A stretch of DNA of 64,000 nt from Paramesorhizobium leguminum. Lineage in GTDB: Bacteria; Pseudomonadota; Alphaproteobacteria; Rhizobiales; Rhizobiaceae. The position numbers and the translations under genes are program-made. Location: contig NZ_QJTF01000002.1 in the NCBI RefSeq assembly GCF_003217235.1, positions 148,415 through 212,414 of the forward strand, written 5' to 3'. Shown here one piece after another: positions 31,901 to 41,310 of the stretch. Numbering within the stretch: position 1 is the first letter of the stretch; the number at the start of each line of letters is the position of its first letter. The notes under the pieces are model-generated. The model made no database searches, was not told where the DNA came from, and worked only from the letters and a program-made list of their open reading frames with translations.

Positions 31901-34429
31901 ATGCGAACTTCAAAATGGGTCGTCGCGGCCTACAGCATCATCGTTCTGCTCGGCATCCTGGTGGCGTTGCCGAACCTGTTCACCAAGGAACAGCTGGCCT
32001 CCCTGCCCGGCTGGCTGCCGAAAAAGCAGGTTACGCTCGGGCTCGATCTGCGCGGCGGTTCCTATCTCATGATGGAAGTCGATGAAGCGAGCCTGAAGAA
32101 GGATCGCCTGCGCTCGATGCTCGATGACGTCCGCTCCAAGCTGAGGGCCGAACGCATCCAGCCGCAATCGGTTCGCATCGCGGGCGATGCCGTGGTGGTC
32201 AATATTCCGGATGCAGCTCAGCGCGCCCAAGCGCAAACGGCGCTTAACACGCTCGTTACCCCGGTCGGCGACACCGGTTTCGGCACCACGACCAACAATA
32301 TCGATGTCACGACCAACGGCAACCAGATCAGCCTCACGCTGACGGAAGCCGGCGAGCGCTACCGCCTCGACAATGCGGTGCAGCAGAGCCTTGAGATCAT
32401 CCGCCGGCGTGTCGATCAGGTCGGCGTGGCGGAACCGTCGATCCAGCGCGCCGGCTCCGACCGCATCGTGGTTCAGCTTCCCGGCCTGAAAGACCCGACG
32501 CAGCTGCGCCAGCTTCTTGGCTCGACCGCCAAGATGACCTTCCATATGCTCGCCGACGTCAACCCGAACGATCCGCCGCCCGCGGGCGTGACCATCCTGC
32601 CGGATGCCAAGGATCCGAACATCAAGTACCCGGTTGAAGACCAAGTGGCGCTTGACGGCTCGCGACTTGTCGATGCACGCGCCGGGTTCGACCCGAACAC
32701 CAATCAGCCGCTGGTCTCCTTCAAATTCGATAGCGTCGGCGCGCGCCAGTTCGCCGACATCACGAGCCGCAATGTCGGCAAGCCCTTCGCCATCGTTCTC
32801 GATGGCAAGGTGCTGAGCGCGCCCGTCATCCGCGAGCCGATTACCGGTGGCTCCGGCCAGATCAGCGGCAATTTCACGGTCGAGGAGACGTCGACCCTTT
32901 CGGCACTGCTGCGCGCGGGCGCCCTGCCCGCCCCGCTCACCGTCGTGGAAGAGCGCACCGTCGGCCCTGATCTCGGCGCCGACTCCATCAAGATGGGCCT
33001 CTATACCGGCATCGCCGGCTTCATTCTCGTCGCGCTGTTCATTGTCGTGCTTTACGGCTTCTGGGGCATGGTCGCCAATGTGGCTCTCCTGCTTCACACG
33101 GTCCTCACCTTCGCCGCGCTAAGCCTGCTTGGCGCGACGCTGACGCTGCCGGGCATCGCCGGCATCATCCTCGGCATCGGTATCGCCGTCGACGCCAACG
33201 TGCTGATCAACGAACGCATCAAGGAAGAAACCCGCAAGGGCCTTTCCGCCATGGCGGCCCTCGACAAGGGTTTCAAGAGCGCCTACGCGACCATTGTCGA
33301 TGCCAACGTGACGACGCTCATCGCCACCGGCCTGCTCTTCCTGTTCGGCACCGGTCCTGTGCGCGGCTTCGCCATCACCATGATGCTTGGCATCGCCATC
33401 TCGATGTTCTCCGACGTCTCCCTCGTCCGCATGATGATGGCCTCGATCGTTCGCCGCCGGAAGCTGAAGAAGCTGGAAATCAAGCCGCTCTTCAATTTTT
33501 CGCCCGGCGAGACGAATTTCAAGTTCATGCGGGCGCGCTTTCTCGGCATCGGCGTTTCCATCCTGCTGTCGCTTGCCTCGATCGTGCTCTTCATCAAGCC
33601 GGGCCTGAATTACGGCATCGATTTCCTGGGCGGCATCCAGATAGAGATCAAATCGCCGCAGCCGGCCGACCTCTCCCAGTTGCGCTCGACCCTCGGCGCG
33701 CTCGACATCGGCGAAGTCGCGCTCCAGAATATCGGCGGCCCAAGCGATGTGCTGATCCGCGTACAACGCCAGAATGGCGGCGAGGATGCGCAGACGGCGG
33801 CGGTCGCCAAGGTCCGCGATTCGGTCGAAAAGCTCATCCCAGGCGTCAAGATCGAACGCTCCGAAGTCGTCGGCCCGAAGGTCAGCGGCGAGTTGGCGCG
33901 TTCCGGCATTCTCGCCGTGTCGCTCGCGGCGGTCGCCATGCTGTTCTACATCTGGTGGCGCTTCGAGTGGTATTTCGCGCTGGGCGCCATCGCCACGCTC
34001 ATCCTCGATACCACGAAGATGATCGGCTTCTTCGCCCTGACCGGCCTCGACTTCAACCTGACGGCCATCGCCGCCCTCCTGACGATCATCGGCTATTCGG
34101 TGAACGACAAGGTGGTGGTCTATGACCGGATGCGGGAAAATATGCGGCTCTACAAGTCGAAGCCGCTGCGCGAGATCATCGACATGAGCATCAACCAGGT
34201 GCTGGCGCGTTGTATCTACACCTCGGCAACCACCTTCCTCGCCATGCTGCCCATGGCGATCTGGGGCGGCAGCGCGGTCCACAACTTCGCCGTCCCGATG
34301 ATCTTCGGCATCGTGATCGCGACCTCGTCGTCGATCTACATTGCCGCTCCGATCCTGCTCTTCCTCGGCGATTGGTGGAAACGCCATCACAAGGAGAAGG
34401 AATCGGGTAGCGCGGTTGTGCAGAGCTGA
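31901..34429 (+). CDS. secDF: Fused protein translocase subunit SecDF
   Basis: The 842-residue protein fuses SecD (1 to about 530) and SecF (about 545-842), as known in Brucella relatives and some others. SecD features: N-terminal helix, LGLDLRGGSYLMMEVD, periplasmic P1 domain with VDQVGVAEPSIQRAGSDRIVVQLPG, and the membrane motif GIGIAVDANVLINERIKEE. SecF features: LNYGIDFLGGIQIEI and YSVNDKVVVYDRMREN. It uses the proton gradient to pull secreted proteins across the inner membrane. The ATG at 31901 follows GATCGGCAAT with weak SD; the first helix starts 6 residues in. yajC is not in the window. Confidence 0.96.
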   Translation: MRTSKWVVAAYSIIVLLGILVALPNLFTKEQLASLPGWLPKKQVTLGLDLRGGSYLMMEVDEASLKKDRLRSMLDDVRSKLRAERIQPQSVRIAGDAVVVNIPDAAQRAQAQTALNTLVTPVGDTGFGTTTNNIDVTTNGNQISLTLTEAGERYRLDNAVQQSLEIIRRRVDQVGVAEPSIQRAGSDRIVVQLPGLKDPTQLRQLLGSTAKMTFHMLADVNPNDPPPAGVTILPDAKDPNIKYPVEDQVALDGSRLVDARAGFDPNTNQPLVSFKFDSVGARQFADITSRNVGKPFAIVLDGKVLSAPVIREPITGGSGQISGNFTVEETSTLSALLRAGALPAPLTVVEERTVGPDLGADSIKMGLYTGIAGFILVALFIVVLYGFWGMVANVALLLHTVLTFAALSLLGATLTLPGIAGIILGIGIAVDANVLINERIKEETRKGLSAMAALDKGFKSAYATIVDANVTTLIATGLLFLFGTGPVRGFAITMMLGIAISMFSDVSLVRMMMASIVRRRKLKKLEIKPLFNFSPGETNFKFMRARFLGIGVSILLSLASIVLFIKPGLNYGIDFLGGIQIEIKSPQPADLSQLRSTLGALDIGEVALQNIGGPSDVLIRVQRQNGGEDAQTAAVAKVRDSVEKLIPGVKIERSEVVGPKVSGELARSGILAVSLAAVAMLFYIWWRFEWYFALGAIATLILDTTKMIGFFALTGLDFNLTAIAALLTIIGYSVNDKVVVYDRMRENMRLYKSKPLREIIDMSINQVLARCIYTSATTFLAMLPMAIWGGSAVHNFAVPMIFGIVIATSSSIYIAAPILLFLGDWWKRHHKEKESGSAVVQS

Positions 34430-34433
34430 GGTT

Positions 34434-34547
34434 CCTCCCCCTCCCCCTGCGGGGAGGGGGACGGCAAGTCCGGGGTTGGGGTGGTGAAGAATAGAGCATC
34501 CCCCCATCCGCCCGCTCCGTGGACACCTTCCCCGCAGGGGGAAGGAA
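34434..34547. repeat. Palindromic repeat, CTCCCC/GGGGAG family (no nuclease gene)
   Basis: CTCCCCCTCCCCCTGCGGGG ... and CACCTTCCCCGCAGGGGGAA face each other over about 60 bases after secDF. It could end the secDF transcript. Confidence 0.8.
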
Positions 34548-34579
34548 GGCACTAACTTACACAGGAGGCTCCCCGCCAT

Positions 34580-36334
34580 ATGCCGCATGAGACGCCTCTG
34601 ATTGCAACGATCGTCGTCGGGCTTTGTCTGGCCTTTGTCTTCGGCGCCATCGCCAATCGGCTGCGTATTCCTCCTCTTGTCGGCTATCTCCTCGCGGGCG
34701 TCATTGCCGGACCCTATACGCCGGGCTTCGTTGCCGATCAAAACCTGACGCTGGAGCTGGCCGAAATCGGCGTCATCCTCCTCATGTTCGGCGTCGGCCT
34801 GCATTTTTCCCTAAAAGATCTTCTTTCGGTCAAGGCGATTGCCGTTCCCGGCGCCATCGCCCAAATCGCCGTCGCCACGGTTCTTGGCCTTGGCCTCGCC
34901 CTTCTGCTCGGCTGGAGTCCCGGCGCCGGGTTGGTCTTCGGTCTCGCCCTTTCGGTGGCGAGCACCGTCGTCCTGCTACGCGCCATGCAGGAGCGCCGTC
35001 TCATCGAAACCGAGCGCGGCCGCATCGCCGTCGGCTGGCTCATCGTCGAAGACCTCGCCATGGTGCTGGCGCTGGTGCTCCTGCCCGCGCTTGCCAGCCT
35101 CATCAACGGCACATCAGGCATGGCTGCGGCCGACCCGATTGCCGCCCATTTCGGCCTTGGCCTTTGGGGCATCATCGGCCTGACGCTGGCCAAGGTGGCG
35201 CTCTTCGTCGCCCTCATGCTCGTTGTCGGACGCCGCGTCATTCCGTGGGTTCTCCATTCCATCGCCAACACCGGATCGCGCGAACTCTTCCGACTGGGCG
35301 TCCTCGCCATCGCGCTCGGCGTCGCCTTCGGCGCGGCCAAGCTCTTCGGCGTATCGCTGGCGCTGGGCGCGTTCTTCGCCGGCATGATCATGAGCGAATC
35401 GGAGCTTAGCCACCGCGCGGCGGAAGAATCGCTCCCCTTACGCGATGCGTTCGCCGTTCTATTTTTTGTCTCGGTCGGCATGTTGTTCGACCCATCGAGC
35501 TTGCTCAACGATCCGCTGCCACTCATCGCCACGCTTGGCATCATCATTCTGGGCAAATCGGCCATCGCTTTCGTCATCGTGCGCGTTTTCCGCCATCCCG
35601 TTGGCACCGCCCTGACCATTTCCGCAAGCCTGGCGCAAATCGGCGAATTCTCGTTCATTCTGGCCGAACTCGGTTTCGGCCTGAAACTGCTCCCCCAAGA
35701 GGGCCGCGACCTCATACTGGCCGGCGCGATCCTTTCGATATTGCTCAATCCGCTCGTCTTTTTCGCAACCGACAAGATGCGGCCATGGCTGGAAAAGCGC
35801 CTCGCGCCGGTCCCGGAAGAAACGCCCGCATCCGACCTGCAACCTGCCCCGGAGGAAGAGGAACCGGAGCATCTGCCGCAGACCCAGCTTTCCGGCCACA
35901 CGGTTCTTGTCGGCTATGGCCGCGTTGGCTCCCTCGTGGGGAAAGCCATGAAGACGGCCGGAATGCCGTTCCTCGTCATCGAGGACGGCGACAAGCAATT
36001 AGCCAAGCTGCGTGACGAGGGTACGGAATACCTTCCCGGCAATGCCGTGCGCGACGACGCGCTGAAGGCAGCCAATCTGGCGGGCGCGCAAAAGCTCGTC
36101 ATTGCCATCCCCAATGCCTTCGAGGCGGGCCAGATCATCACCAAGGCTCGCGCCGCCAATCCGGACATCGATATCGTCGCCCGCGCCCATTCCGACGCCG
36201 AAGCGCAGCATCTGACTGAACTGGGCGCAAACGCCGTCATCATGGGTGAGCGCGAAATCGCGCGCGGCATGGTTTCCTATGTCTCAACCACAAATTCACC
36301 GCCTGCCGATGAAATCGTGTACGCTACTGAATGA
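34580..36334 (+). CDS. CPA2 family cation:proton antiporter with TrkA-N domain (YbaL/KefB-like)
   Basis: The 584-residue protein has about 12 membrane segments (to about residue 390) with the CPA2 motifs LVGYLLAGVIAGP, EIGVILLMFGVGLHF and the ISASLAQIGEFSFIL segment, then an acidic linker (PAPEEEEPEHLPQ) and an RCK/TrkA-N domain (TVLVGYGRVGSLVGKAM, with the nucleotide-binding G-x-G-x-x-G). It exchanges K+ or Na+ for protons and is gated by nucleotides or glutathione adducts; the ion is not certain. The gene ends at 36334, and the UPF0104 gene follows. Confidence 0.9.
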   Translation: MPHETPLIATIVVGLCLAFVFGAIANRLRIPPLVGYLLAGVIAGPYTPGFVADQNLTLELAEIGVILLMFGVGLHFSLKDLLSVKAIAVPGAIAQIAVATVLGLGLALLLGWSPGAGLVFGLALSVASTVVLLRAMQERRLIETERGRIAVGWLIVEDLAMVLALVLLPALASLINGTSGMAAADPIAAHFGLGLWGIIGLTLAKVALFVALMLVVGRRVIPWVLHSIANTGSRELFRLGVLAIALGVAFGAAKLFGVSLALGAFFAGMIMSESELSHRAAEESLPLRDAFAVLFFVSVGMLFDPSSLLNDPLPLIATLGIIILGKSAIAFVIVRVFRHPVGTALTISASLAQIGEFSFILAELGFGLKLLPQEGRDLILAGAILSILLNPLVFFATDKMRPWLEKRLAPVPEETPASDLQPAPEEEEPEHLPQTQLSGHTVLVGYGRVGSLVGKAMKTAGMPFLVIEDGDKQLAKLRDEGTEYLPGNAVRDDALKAANLAGAQKLVIAIPNAFEAGQIITKARAANPDIDIVARAHSDAEAQHLTELGANAVIMGEREIARGMVSYVSTTNSPPADEIVYATE

Positions 36335-36351
36335 ATTTAAACGGCAGGGGC

Positions 36352-37311
36352 ATGAAACTCAAAGACTACATCTGGCCGATCGTCGGCATCGGCGCCGTCA
36401 CCGTTTCGGTCTGGCTGCTTTATCGGGAACTGCGCAGCATATCGCTTGACGATGTGGTGCATAGTCTCGAGGCCATCAGCCTGCGCCACTGGCTCCTGGC
36501 CGGCGGCTCCGCCATTTTGTCCTATATCGCGCTGGCGGGCTATGACCGCATCGCGCTCGCGCATCTGCGCAAGCGCATCTCCTGGCTTTTCATTTCGCTC
36601 ACCTCGTTTACCACCTATGCGCTGTCGCACAATATCGGCTTTGCCATGCTCTCGGGCGCGGTCGTGCGCTACCGCGCCTATAGCTCGCGCGGCTTGACCG
36701 GCAGCGAGGTGGCGCTTCTCATCGCCCTTTGCTCCTTTACCTTTATTCTGGGCAGCGTCATCCTGACCGGCGCCGTCCTGATCATCGAACCCCACATTCT
36801 GCAGCGCTTCAACGATGAGATTTCCATAGGCTTCGCAACCGGCCTTGGAGCGTTGATGATCCTGCTGGTACTGCTCTATGTCTTCGGTAGCTGGCTGCAA
36901 TTGCGCCCGCTCGAAATAGGCAAGTTCCGGCTGGAATATCCGCGCCTGAAAATCGTCTGGCAACAGCTTCTGATCGCCCCGGTCGAACTGATCGGCGCCG
37001 CGGGCATCATCTATTTCGCCCTCCCCGAAGCCGGAAATCCGGGCTATCTCATCGTGCTCGGCATCTTCCTCGTTTCCTTTTCCGCCGCCCTCCTTTCGCA
37101 TGCGCCGGGCGGGCTCGGCGTCCTTGAAATCGTCTTCCTGACCGGCCTGCCTGAAATGAACCGGGCCGACGTGCTGGCCGCGCTGATCGTATTCCGCCTG
37201 TTCTATCTGCTCATTCCCTTCGCACTTTCGCTCATAGTGGTGCTCATTTTCGAGAAGAGCCAATTCTCCTTGCGCTGGCGCGAGAAGGATAAAACCACTA
37301 TCGGAGAATAA
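36352..37311 (+). CDS. UPF0104 / lysylphosphatidylglycerol-synthase-type flippase domain protein
   Basis: The 319-residue protein has about eight membrane segments and the UPF0104 motifs: GYDRIALAHL, TYALSHNIGFAMLSGAVVRYR (the NxG-x5-G region), and the late SHAPGGLGVLEIVFLTGLP motif. It corresponds to the transmembrane (flippase) half of MprF without the aminoacyl-transfer domain, so it could be a lipid flippase, but this is inferred. ATG at 36331 overlaps the antiporter stop; the ATG at 36352 has GGCAGGGGC in front and is preferred. A terminator stands at 37371-37403. Confidence 0.85.
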   Translation: MKLKDYIWPIVGIGAVTVSVWLLYRELRSISLDDVVHSLEAISLRHWLLAGGSAILSYIALAGYDRIALAHLRKRISWLFISLTSFTTYALSHNIGFAMLSGAVVRYRAYSSRGLTGSEVALLIALCSFTFILGSVILTGAVLIIEPHILQRFNDEISIGFATGLGALMILLVLLYVFGSWLQLRPLEIGKFRLEYPRLKIVWQQLLIAPVELIGAAGIIYFALPEAGNPGYLIVLGIFLVSFSAALLSHAPGGLGVLEIVFLTGLPEMNRADVLAALIVFRLFYLLIPFALSLIVVLIFEKSQFSLRWREKDKTTIGE

Positions 37312-37370
37312 TTGAAGTCATTCTCTAAAAAAATTTCTTGTATCCAAGTATAGATTAGGCAATTAGTTAC

Positions 37371-37403
37371 AAATGCCCGGCAGATATAGCCGGGCATTTC
37401 TTT
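37371..37403 (+). terminator. Intrinsic terminator
   Basis: AAATGCCCGGC-AGATATA-GCCGGGCATTT followed by CTTTAT. The arms are perfect over 11 bases; it lies 60 bp after the UPF0104 gene. Confidence 0.85.
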
Positions 37404-37492
37404 ATATGCACCAGTCTTCCACCTATTCTTGAATAGCATCAGCATTTAATTCGCATGGTTTGTGGGGATCACGCTCTATACGAGGAAATGGC

Positions 37493-38044
37493 ATGACGAC
37501 GACATTGATCATACCCGGCTACCGGGGCTCGGAATCCGATCATTGGCAGCGCCAATGGCTTCTCGACGATTCTTCCGCGAAAGTGGTCGAGCAGGAAGAC
37601 TGGGAAAATCCGGTCCTGTCCGATTGGCTGTATGTGCTGGAAGCGCATCTCGCCGAACATCCCGGCAGCGTCCTGGTGGCGCACAGCCTCGGCTGCGTGT
37701 TGGTCGCCCATCTGGCGAACCGCCCGGCGGCGGCGCACGTGGCGGGCGCTTTGCTCGTCGCCCCGGCCGATAGCGAGAAGATGACGCGGCAGGACCGGAT
37801 ATTCGCAAGCTTCACGCCGCTGCCCCGCCAGCCATTCCCCTTCCCTTCCATCGTCGTCGCCAGCCGCAACGATGAATATATGAGCTTCGCCAAGGCTCAG
37901 GCTCTCGCCGATGTCTGGGGTTCCGGCTTTGTCGATCTTGGCCGCGCCGGCCATATCAACCCCGCAAGCGGCTTCGGCTATTGGCCGGAGGGCATGATCC
38001 TCACCTCTTCCTTCCGCCAGCGCACCTTGATCGCAGCGGAGTGA
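37493..38044 (+). CDS. RBBP9/YdeN family alpha/beta hydrolase
   Basis: The 183-residue protein has the small serine-hydrolase fold: LIIPGYRGSESDHWQRQW at the start (the GYxGSxxxHWQ motif), nucleophile elbow LVAHSLGCVLVAHLA (Ser in HSLG), Asp in ASRNDEY and the catalytic His in RAGHINPASGFG. The substrate is unknown. The frame opens at 37460, but the ATG at 37493 has GAGG in front and is the family start. It is convergent with cysW across an octamer hairpin. Confidence 0.88.
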   Translation: MTTTLIIPGYRGSESDHWQRQWLLDDSSAKVVEQEDWENPVLSDWLYVLEAHLAEHPGSVLVAHSLGCVLVAHLANRPAAAHVAGALLVAPADSEKMTRQDRIFASFTPLPRQPFPFPSIVVASRNDEYMSFAKAQALADVWGSGFVDLGRAGHINPASGFGYWPEGMILTSSFRQRTLIAAE

Positions 38045-38050
38045 GAAATT

Positions 38051-38182
38051 AGGGCAGTAGGGCAGTAGGGCAGTAGGGCAGTAGGGCAGTAGGGCAGTAG
38101 GAGAATATCGAGATTCGGTCAAAGGCAATTAAACATACTGCCTTATAAACATACTGCCTTATTGCCCTACTGCCTTACTGCC
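38051..38182. repeat. GGGCAGTA octamer inverted repeat
   Basis: About six tandem AGGGCAGT units (38051-38100) face TACTGCC-type units at 38146-38182. The right arm encodes the last residues of cysW (RAVRQ and stop) on the minus strand; the left arm starts just after the hydrolase stop. Confidence 0.9.
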
Positions 38183-39063
38183 CTCTCCAGAATATACTTG
38201 AGCACCAATGTCAAAAGCGCGATGACTGCCAGCGTCGAGGCGGCGGCGAAGGCACCGACGGTGTTGTAATCATTGAACAGCAGTTCCACTTGCAGCGGCA
38301 ATGTATTCGTCTTGCCCCTGATAGCGCCGGAGACGATGGATGTCGCGCCGAATTCCCCCATCACCCGCGCATTGCAAAGCACCGCGCCATAGAGCAGCGC
38401 CCATTTGATATTGGGCAAGGTGATGTAGAAGAAAGTCTGCAGGCCGGTCGCGCCAAGCGAAATCGCCGCCTCCTCGTCGTCGCTACCCTGCACCTCCATC
38501 AGCGGAATGAGTTCACGCGCGACGAACGGACAGGTCACGAACAGGCTGACCAGAAAGATCGCCGGGACGGTGAACATGATCCTGATGTCATGCGCCTCCA
38601 GAAACGGTCCGAGCAGGCCCTGCGACCCGTAGAGGAACAGATAGATGACGCCGGCCACGATGGGCGAGACGGAAAACGGGATTTCCACAAAGGTAATGAG
38701 CAGCCGCCGCCCCGGAAAGCGGAACCGCGTCACCAGCCACGCGACGCAGATGCCGAACACCATGTTAACAGGCACGACGACGATGGCGGTGAGAACAGTG
38801 AGCCAGATTGCGTGTAGCGTCGAAGGTTCGGTGATCTGCCCCCAGAACACCCCGATCCCGCTGCCGAAGGCATAGGTAAAGATCACCGCCAGCGGCACGC
38901 CGAGGAAGAGCGCCGAAAGCGCGATGGCAAGGAGGACCAGCGCCACCTGCCACGGGCCGCGCTTCGTTGTCTGGCGAGTCCCTTCACCCCCATCCTTCGA
39001 GGCTCGCTTCGCTCGCACCTCAGGATGAGGGTGAAGGGGCACCGGCGTTACAGGAGCCCTCAT
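38167..39063 (-). CDS. cysW: Sulfate/thiosulfate ABC transporter permease CysW
   Basis: The 298-residue protein has six membrane segments and the binding-protein-dependent permease loop EEAAISLGATGLQTFFYITLP with the EAA motif, typical of CysW. It forms the channel with CysT. Codons 1-25 (MRAPVTPVPLHPHPEVRAKRASK) are read through a TCGAGG-type palindrome at 38980-39116, and the last five residues come from an octamer repeat, so both ends are repeat-derived. No alternative ATG lies between the palindrome and the first helix, so the real start codon is doubtful (a non-ATG start may be used). cysT is directly upstream; no cysA follows. Confidence 0.88.
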   Translation of the reverse strand: MRAPVTPVPLHPHPEVRAKRASKDGGEGTRQTTKRGPWQVALVLLAIALSALFLGVPLAVIFTYAFGSGIGVFWGQITEPSTLHAIWLTVLTAIVVVPVNMVFGICVAWLVTRFRFPGRRLLITFVEIPFSVSPIVAGVIYLFLYGSQGLLGPFLEAHDIRIMFTVPAIFLVSLFVTCPFVARELIPLMEVQGSDDEEAAISLGATGLQTFFYITLPNIKWALLYGAVLCNARVMGEFGATSIVSGAIRGKTNTLPLQVELLFNDYNTVGAFAAASTLAVIALLTLVLKYILERAVRQ

Positions 39064-39116
39064 GGTGAGGTGCGCCCCGAAGGGGAGCCTCGAACCACGA
39101 GGGCGCTTGGCGCTTC
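38980..39116. repeat. Two TCGAGGCTCG-family palindromes in tandem
   Basis: The first (38980-39040) has CCCTTCACCCCCATCCTTCG ... CACCTCAGGATGAGGGTGAA; the second (39052-39116) GGAGCCCTCATGGTGAGGTG ... GAGCCTCGAACCACGAGGG. It sits over the cysW start; the ATG used for cysW is in the second palindrome. Confidence 0.85.
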
Positions 39117-39126
39117 GATCAAAATA

Positions 39127-39969
39127 TTAGCTACGCTCTGCATATCTGAGTTGCCACGCTTGAATGAGATTGGTGGTGAGAAGCATGAGGAAGGCAACAA
39201 TCAGCATTACCATCGCCAGCGCCGCCGCCGACGGATAATCGAACTCGTCGAGCCGGATGAAAACCAGCAGCGACGTCACCTCCGTCTTGAACGGCAGATT
39301 GCCCGAGATGAAGACGATCGCCCCGAACTCGCCGAGGCTGCGGGCAAACGACAGGGCCGAACCCGCGAGAAAGGCGGGAAAGATCATCGGCCAGATGACA
39401 TGGCGGAAAATCTGCCAGGGCCGCGCCCCAAGCGTCTCAGCCGCCTGTTCCACATCATCGGAGAGATCCTCCAGCACCGGCTGCACCGTGCGGATGACGA
39501 AGGGCGCGCTGGTAAAGGCCATGGCGATGGCGATGCCCAGCGGCGCATAGGCGATCTTGATCCCCATCGGCTCGATATACTGGCCGAACCAGCCATTGCG
39601 CGAGAAGACCGTGACCAGCGCCAGACCGGCAATCGCCGTCGGCAACGCGAAAGGCAGGTCGACGAGCCCATCGATCAGCCTCTTGCCGGGAAATTCATAG
39701 CGCACCAGCACCCAGGCAAGCAGAAGCCCGAAGCCGGCATTGATCAGCGTGGCGAGCGCCGCTGCGCCAAGCGTGATGCGATAGGTCGAAAGCGCGCGGT
39801 CGGAGGTGACGATCGACCAGAACTCCGCCCAGCCCAGGCTAGCTGTCTTCAGCACCATGGCGGCAAGCGGCAGCGCCACGATGATGACCAGATAAAGCAG
39901 CGTCACGCCCATGGTGATGCCAAAGCCTGGTAGGACGCTTTTTCTGGTTGTGAATGGGTTTGAAAACAT
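39127..39969 (-). CDS. cysT: Sulfate/thiosulfate ABC transporter permease CysT (CysU)
   Basis: The 280-residue protein has six membrane helices and the permease EAA loop QAAETLGARPWQIFRHVIWP, and near its start FGITMGVTLLYLVIIVALPLAAM. Typical CysT features: DGLVDLPFALPTAIAGLAL and LGEFGAIVFISGNLPFKTEV. Pairs with CysW and the Sbp protein upstream on the same strand; about 130 bp with a CTCCCC palindrome separates it from sbp. Confidence 0.94.
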   Translation of the reverse strand: MFSNPFTTRKSVLPGFGITMGVTLLYLVIIVALPLAAMVLKTASLGWAEFWSIVTSDRALSTYRITLGAAALATLINAGFGLLLAWVLVRYEFPGKRLIDGLVDLPFALPTAIAGLALVTVFSRNGWFGQYIEPMGIKIAYAPLGIAIAMAFTSAPFVIRTVQPVLEDLSDDVEQAAETLGARPWQIFRHVIWPMIFPAFLAGSALSFARSLGEFGAIVFISGNLPFKTEVTSLLVFIRLDEFDYPSAAALAMVMLIVAFLMLLTTNLIQAWQLRYAERS

Positions 39970-39982
39970 GACGACCTCGCTT

Positions 39983-40096
39983 GCCCCTCATCCGCCTACC
40001 GGCACCTTCTCCCCGTAAAAACGGGGAGAAGGACGAAGCGGCAACGTCTATGCCCCCCTCGCCCCGCCTGCGGGGAGAGGGTAAGGGTGAGGGGCA
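39983..40096. repeat. Palindromic repeat, CTCCCC/GGGGAG family
   Basis: GCCCCTCATCCGCCTACCGG ... CTCCCCGTAAAAACGGGGAG, then CCCCGCCTGCGGGGAGAGG and GTAAGGGTGAGGGGC. It lies between sbp and cysT and may lower expression of the permeases. Confidence 0.8.
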
Positions 40097-40101
40097 TTTT
40101 C

Positions 40102-41106
40102 CTACCGCGCCGTGAACAGCTGATCGAGAATCCCGCCCTCGGCGAAATGCTCCTTGCTCACCTGCTTCCAGCCGCCGAAAGCGTCTTCCACCTTCACCAG
40201 CCGAACCTCGGGAAACTGCGCCTTGTATTTCGCCTTGACCGCCTCGTCATGCACACGGTTGAAGTTCCGGGCGACGATATCCTGTCCCTCCGGCGAATAG
40301 AGATAGTTCAGATAGGCCTCCGACACCGTGCGCGAGCCGCGCTTGTCCGCAACCTTGTCCACCACCGTCACCGGAAATTCCGACAACAGGCTGATAGGCG
40401 GCACGACGACATCGTATTTGTCCTTGCCAAGCTGTTTCTGCGTGCCCAGCACTTCCGCCTCGAAGGTGATCAGCACATCGCCGATGCCGCGCTCGGTGAA
40501 GGTCGTGGTCGCGCCGCGCCCGCCGGTGTCGAAGACGGGGACGCGTTTGAACAGCTTGGTGATGAACTCCCGCACCTTCGCATCGTCATTGCCGAAGGCT
40601 TCCTTGGCATAGGCGGTGGCGGCCAGATAGGTGTAGCGCCCATTGCCCGATGTCTTCGGATTGGGGAAGATCACCTCGACATCCTCGCGTACGAGATCGT
40701 CCCAGTTGCGAATGTTCTTCGGGTTGCCGGTACGCACCAGGAAGGCCGGCAGCGAATAATAGGGCGATGAATTGTTCGGCAGGCGCGATTGCCAGTCGGC
40801 GGGAATGAGATTGCCCTTGTCGTGCAGCACCTGCACATCCGTCACCTGGTTGAAGGTCACGACATCGGCCTCCAGCCCCTCCAGGATCGAGCGCGCCTGC
40901 TTCGATGAGCCCGCGTGAGACTGATTGACCGTGATGTCGTTGCCGGTCTTCTCCTTCCACGCCGCCGTAAAGGCCTTGTCGATCTGCTCGTAAAGTTCGC
41001 GACCGATATCGTAGGAAACGTTGAGGATTTCCTTCGGCTCCTCTGCATGAACAGGCGCCGTTCCGAGTGCCAGAGCTACCGCCGCGTAGAGAAAAGTTTT
41101 GCCCAT
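40102..41106 (-). CDS. Sulfate-binding periplasmic protein Sbp/CysP
   Basis: The 334-residue protein has a signal peptide (MGKTFLYAAVALALGTAPVHA) and the sulfate-binder pattern: ILNVSYDIGRELYEQIDKAF, NQSHAGSSKQARSILEGLEADVVTF, PAFLVRTGNPKNIRNWDDL, FPNPKTSGNGRYTYLAATAYA. It delivers sulfate or thiosulfate to CysTW. The frame is open from a GTG at 41121; the ATG at 41106 places the signal peptide correctly. First gene of sbp-cysT-cysW; the ATPase gene is not in the window. Confidence 0.93.
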   Translation of the reverse strand: MGKTFLYAAVALALGTAPVHAEEPKEILNVSYDIGRELYEQIDKAFTAAWKEKTGNDITVNQSHAGSSKQARSILEGLEADVVTFNQVTDVQVLHDKGNLIPADWQSRLPNNSSPYYSLPAFLVRTGNPKNIRNWDDLVREDVEVIFPNPKTSGNGRYTYLAATAYAKEAFGNDDAKVREFITKLFKRVPVFDTGGRGATTTFTERGIGDVLITFEAEVLGTQKQLGKDKYDVVVPPISLLSEFPVTVVDKVADKRGSRTVSEAYLNYLYSPEGQDIVARNFNRVHDEAVKAKYKAQFPEVRLVKVEDAFGGWKQVSKEHFAEGGILDQLFTAR

Positions 41107-41310
41107 GGATCGTAATCCCACCCTGTTGAAATCGTGAGATGAAACTTACGCCTCTGCCGGGAAAAGACAATTTAAATCATTGATTTGAATAGATAATCTA
41201 CCATCGCCCGCGGCCGCAAAATGCCCGTCACGGACCTTTCCAAAACAGGAGAAAATTTTTCCACGCAAAGAGCGAATGACAAGAAAGCAAACAATGCCTG
41301 CCCCTCTCGC

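Noticed and set aside
33119..34804. Open frame of 561 codons on the minus strand
   Set aside because: Antisense to secDF and continuing through a palindrome into the antiporter gene; no motifs.
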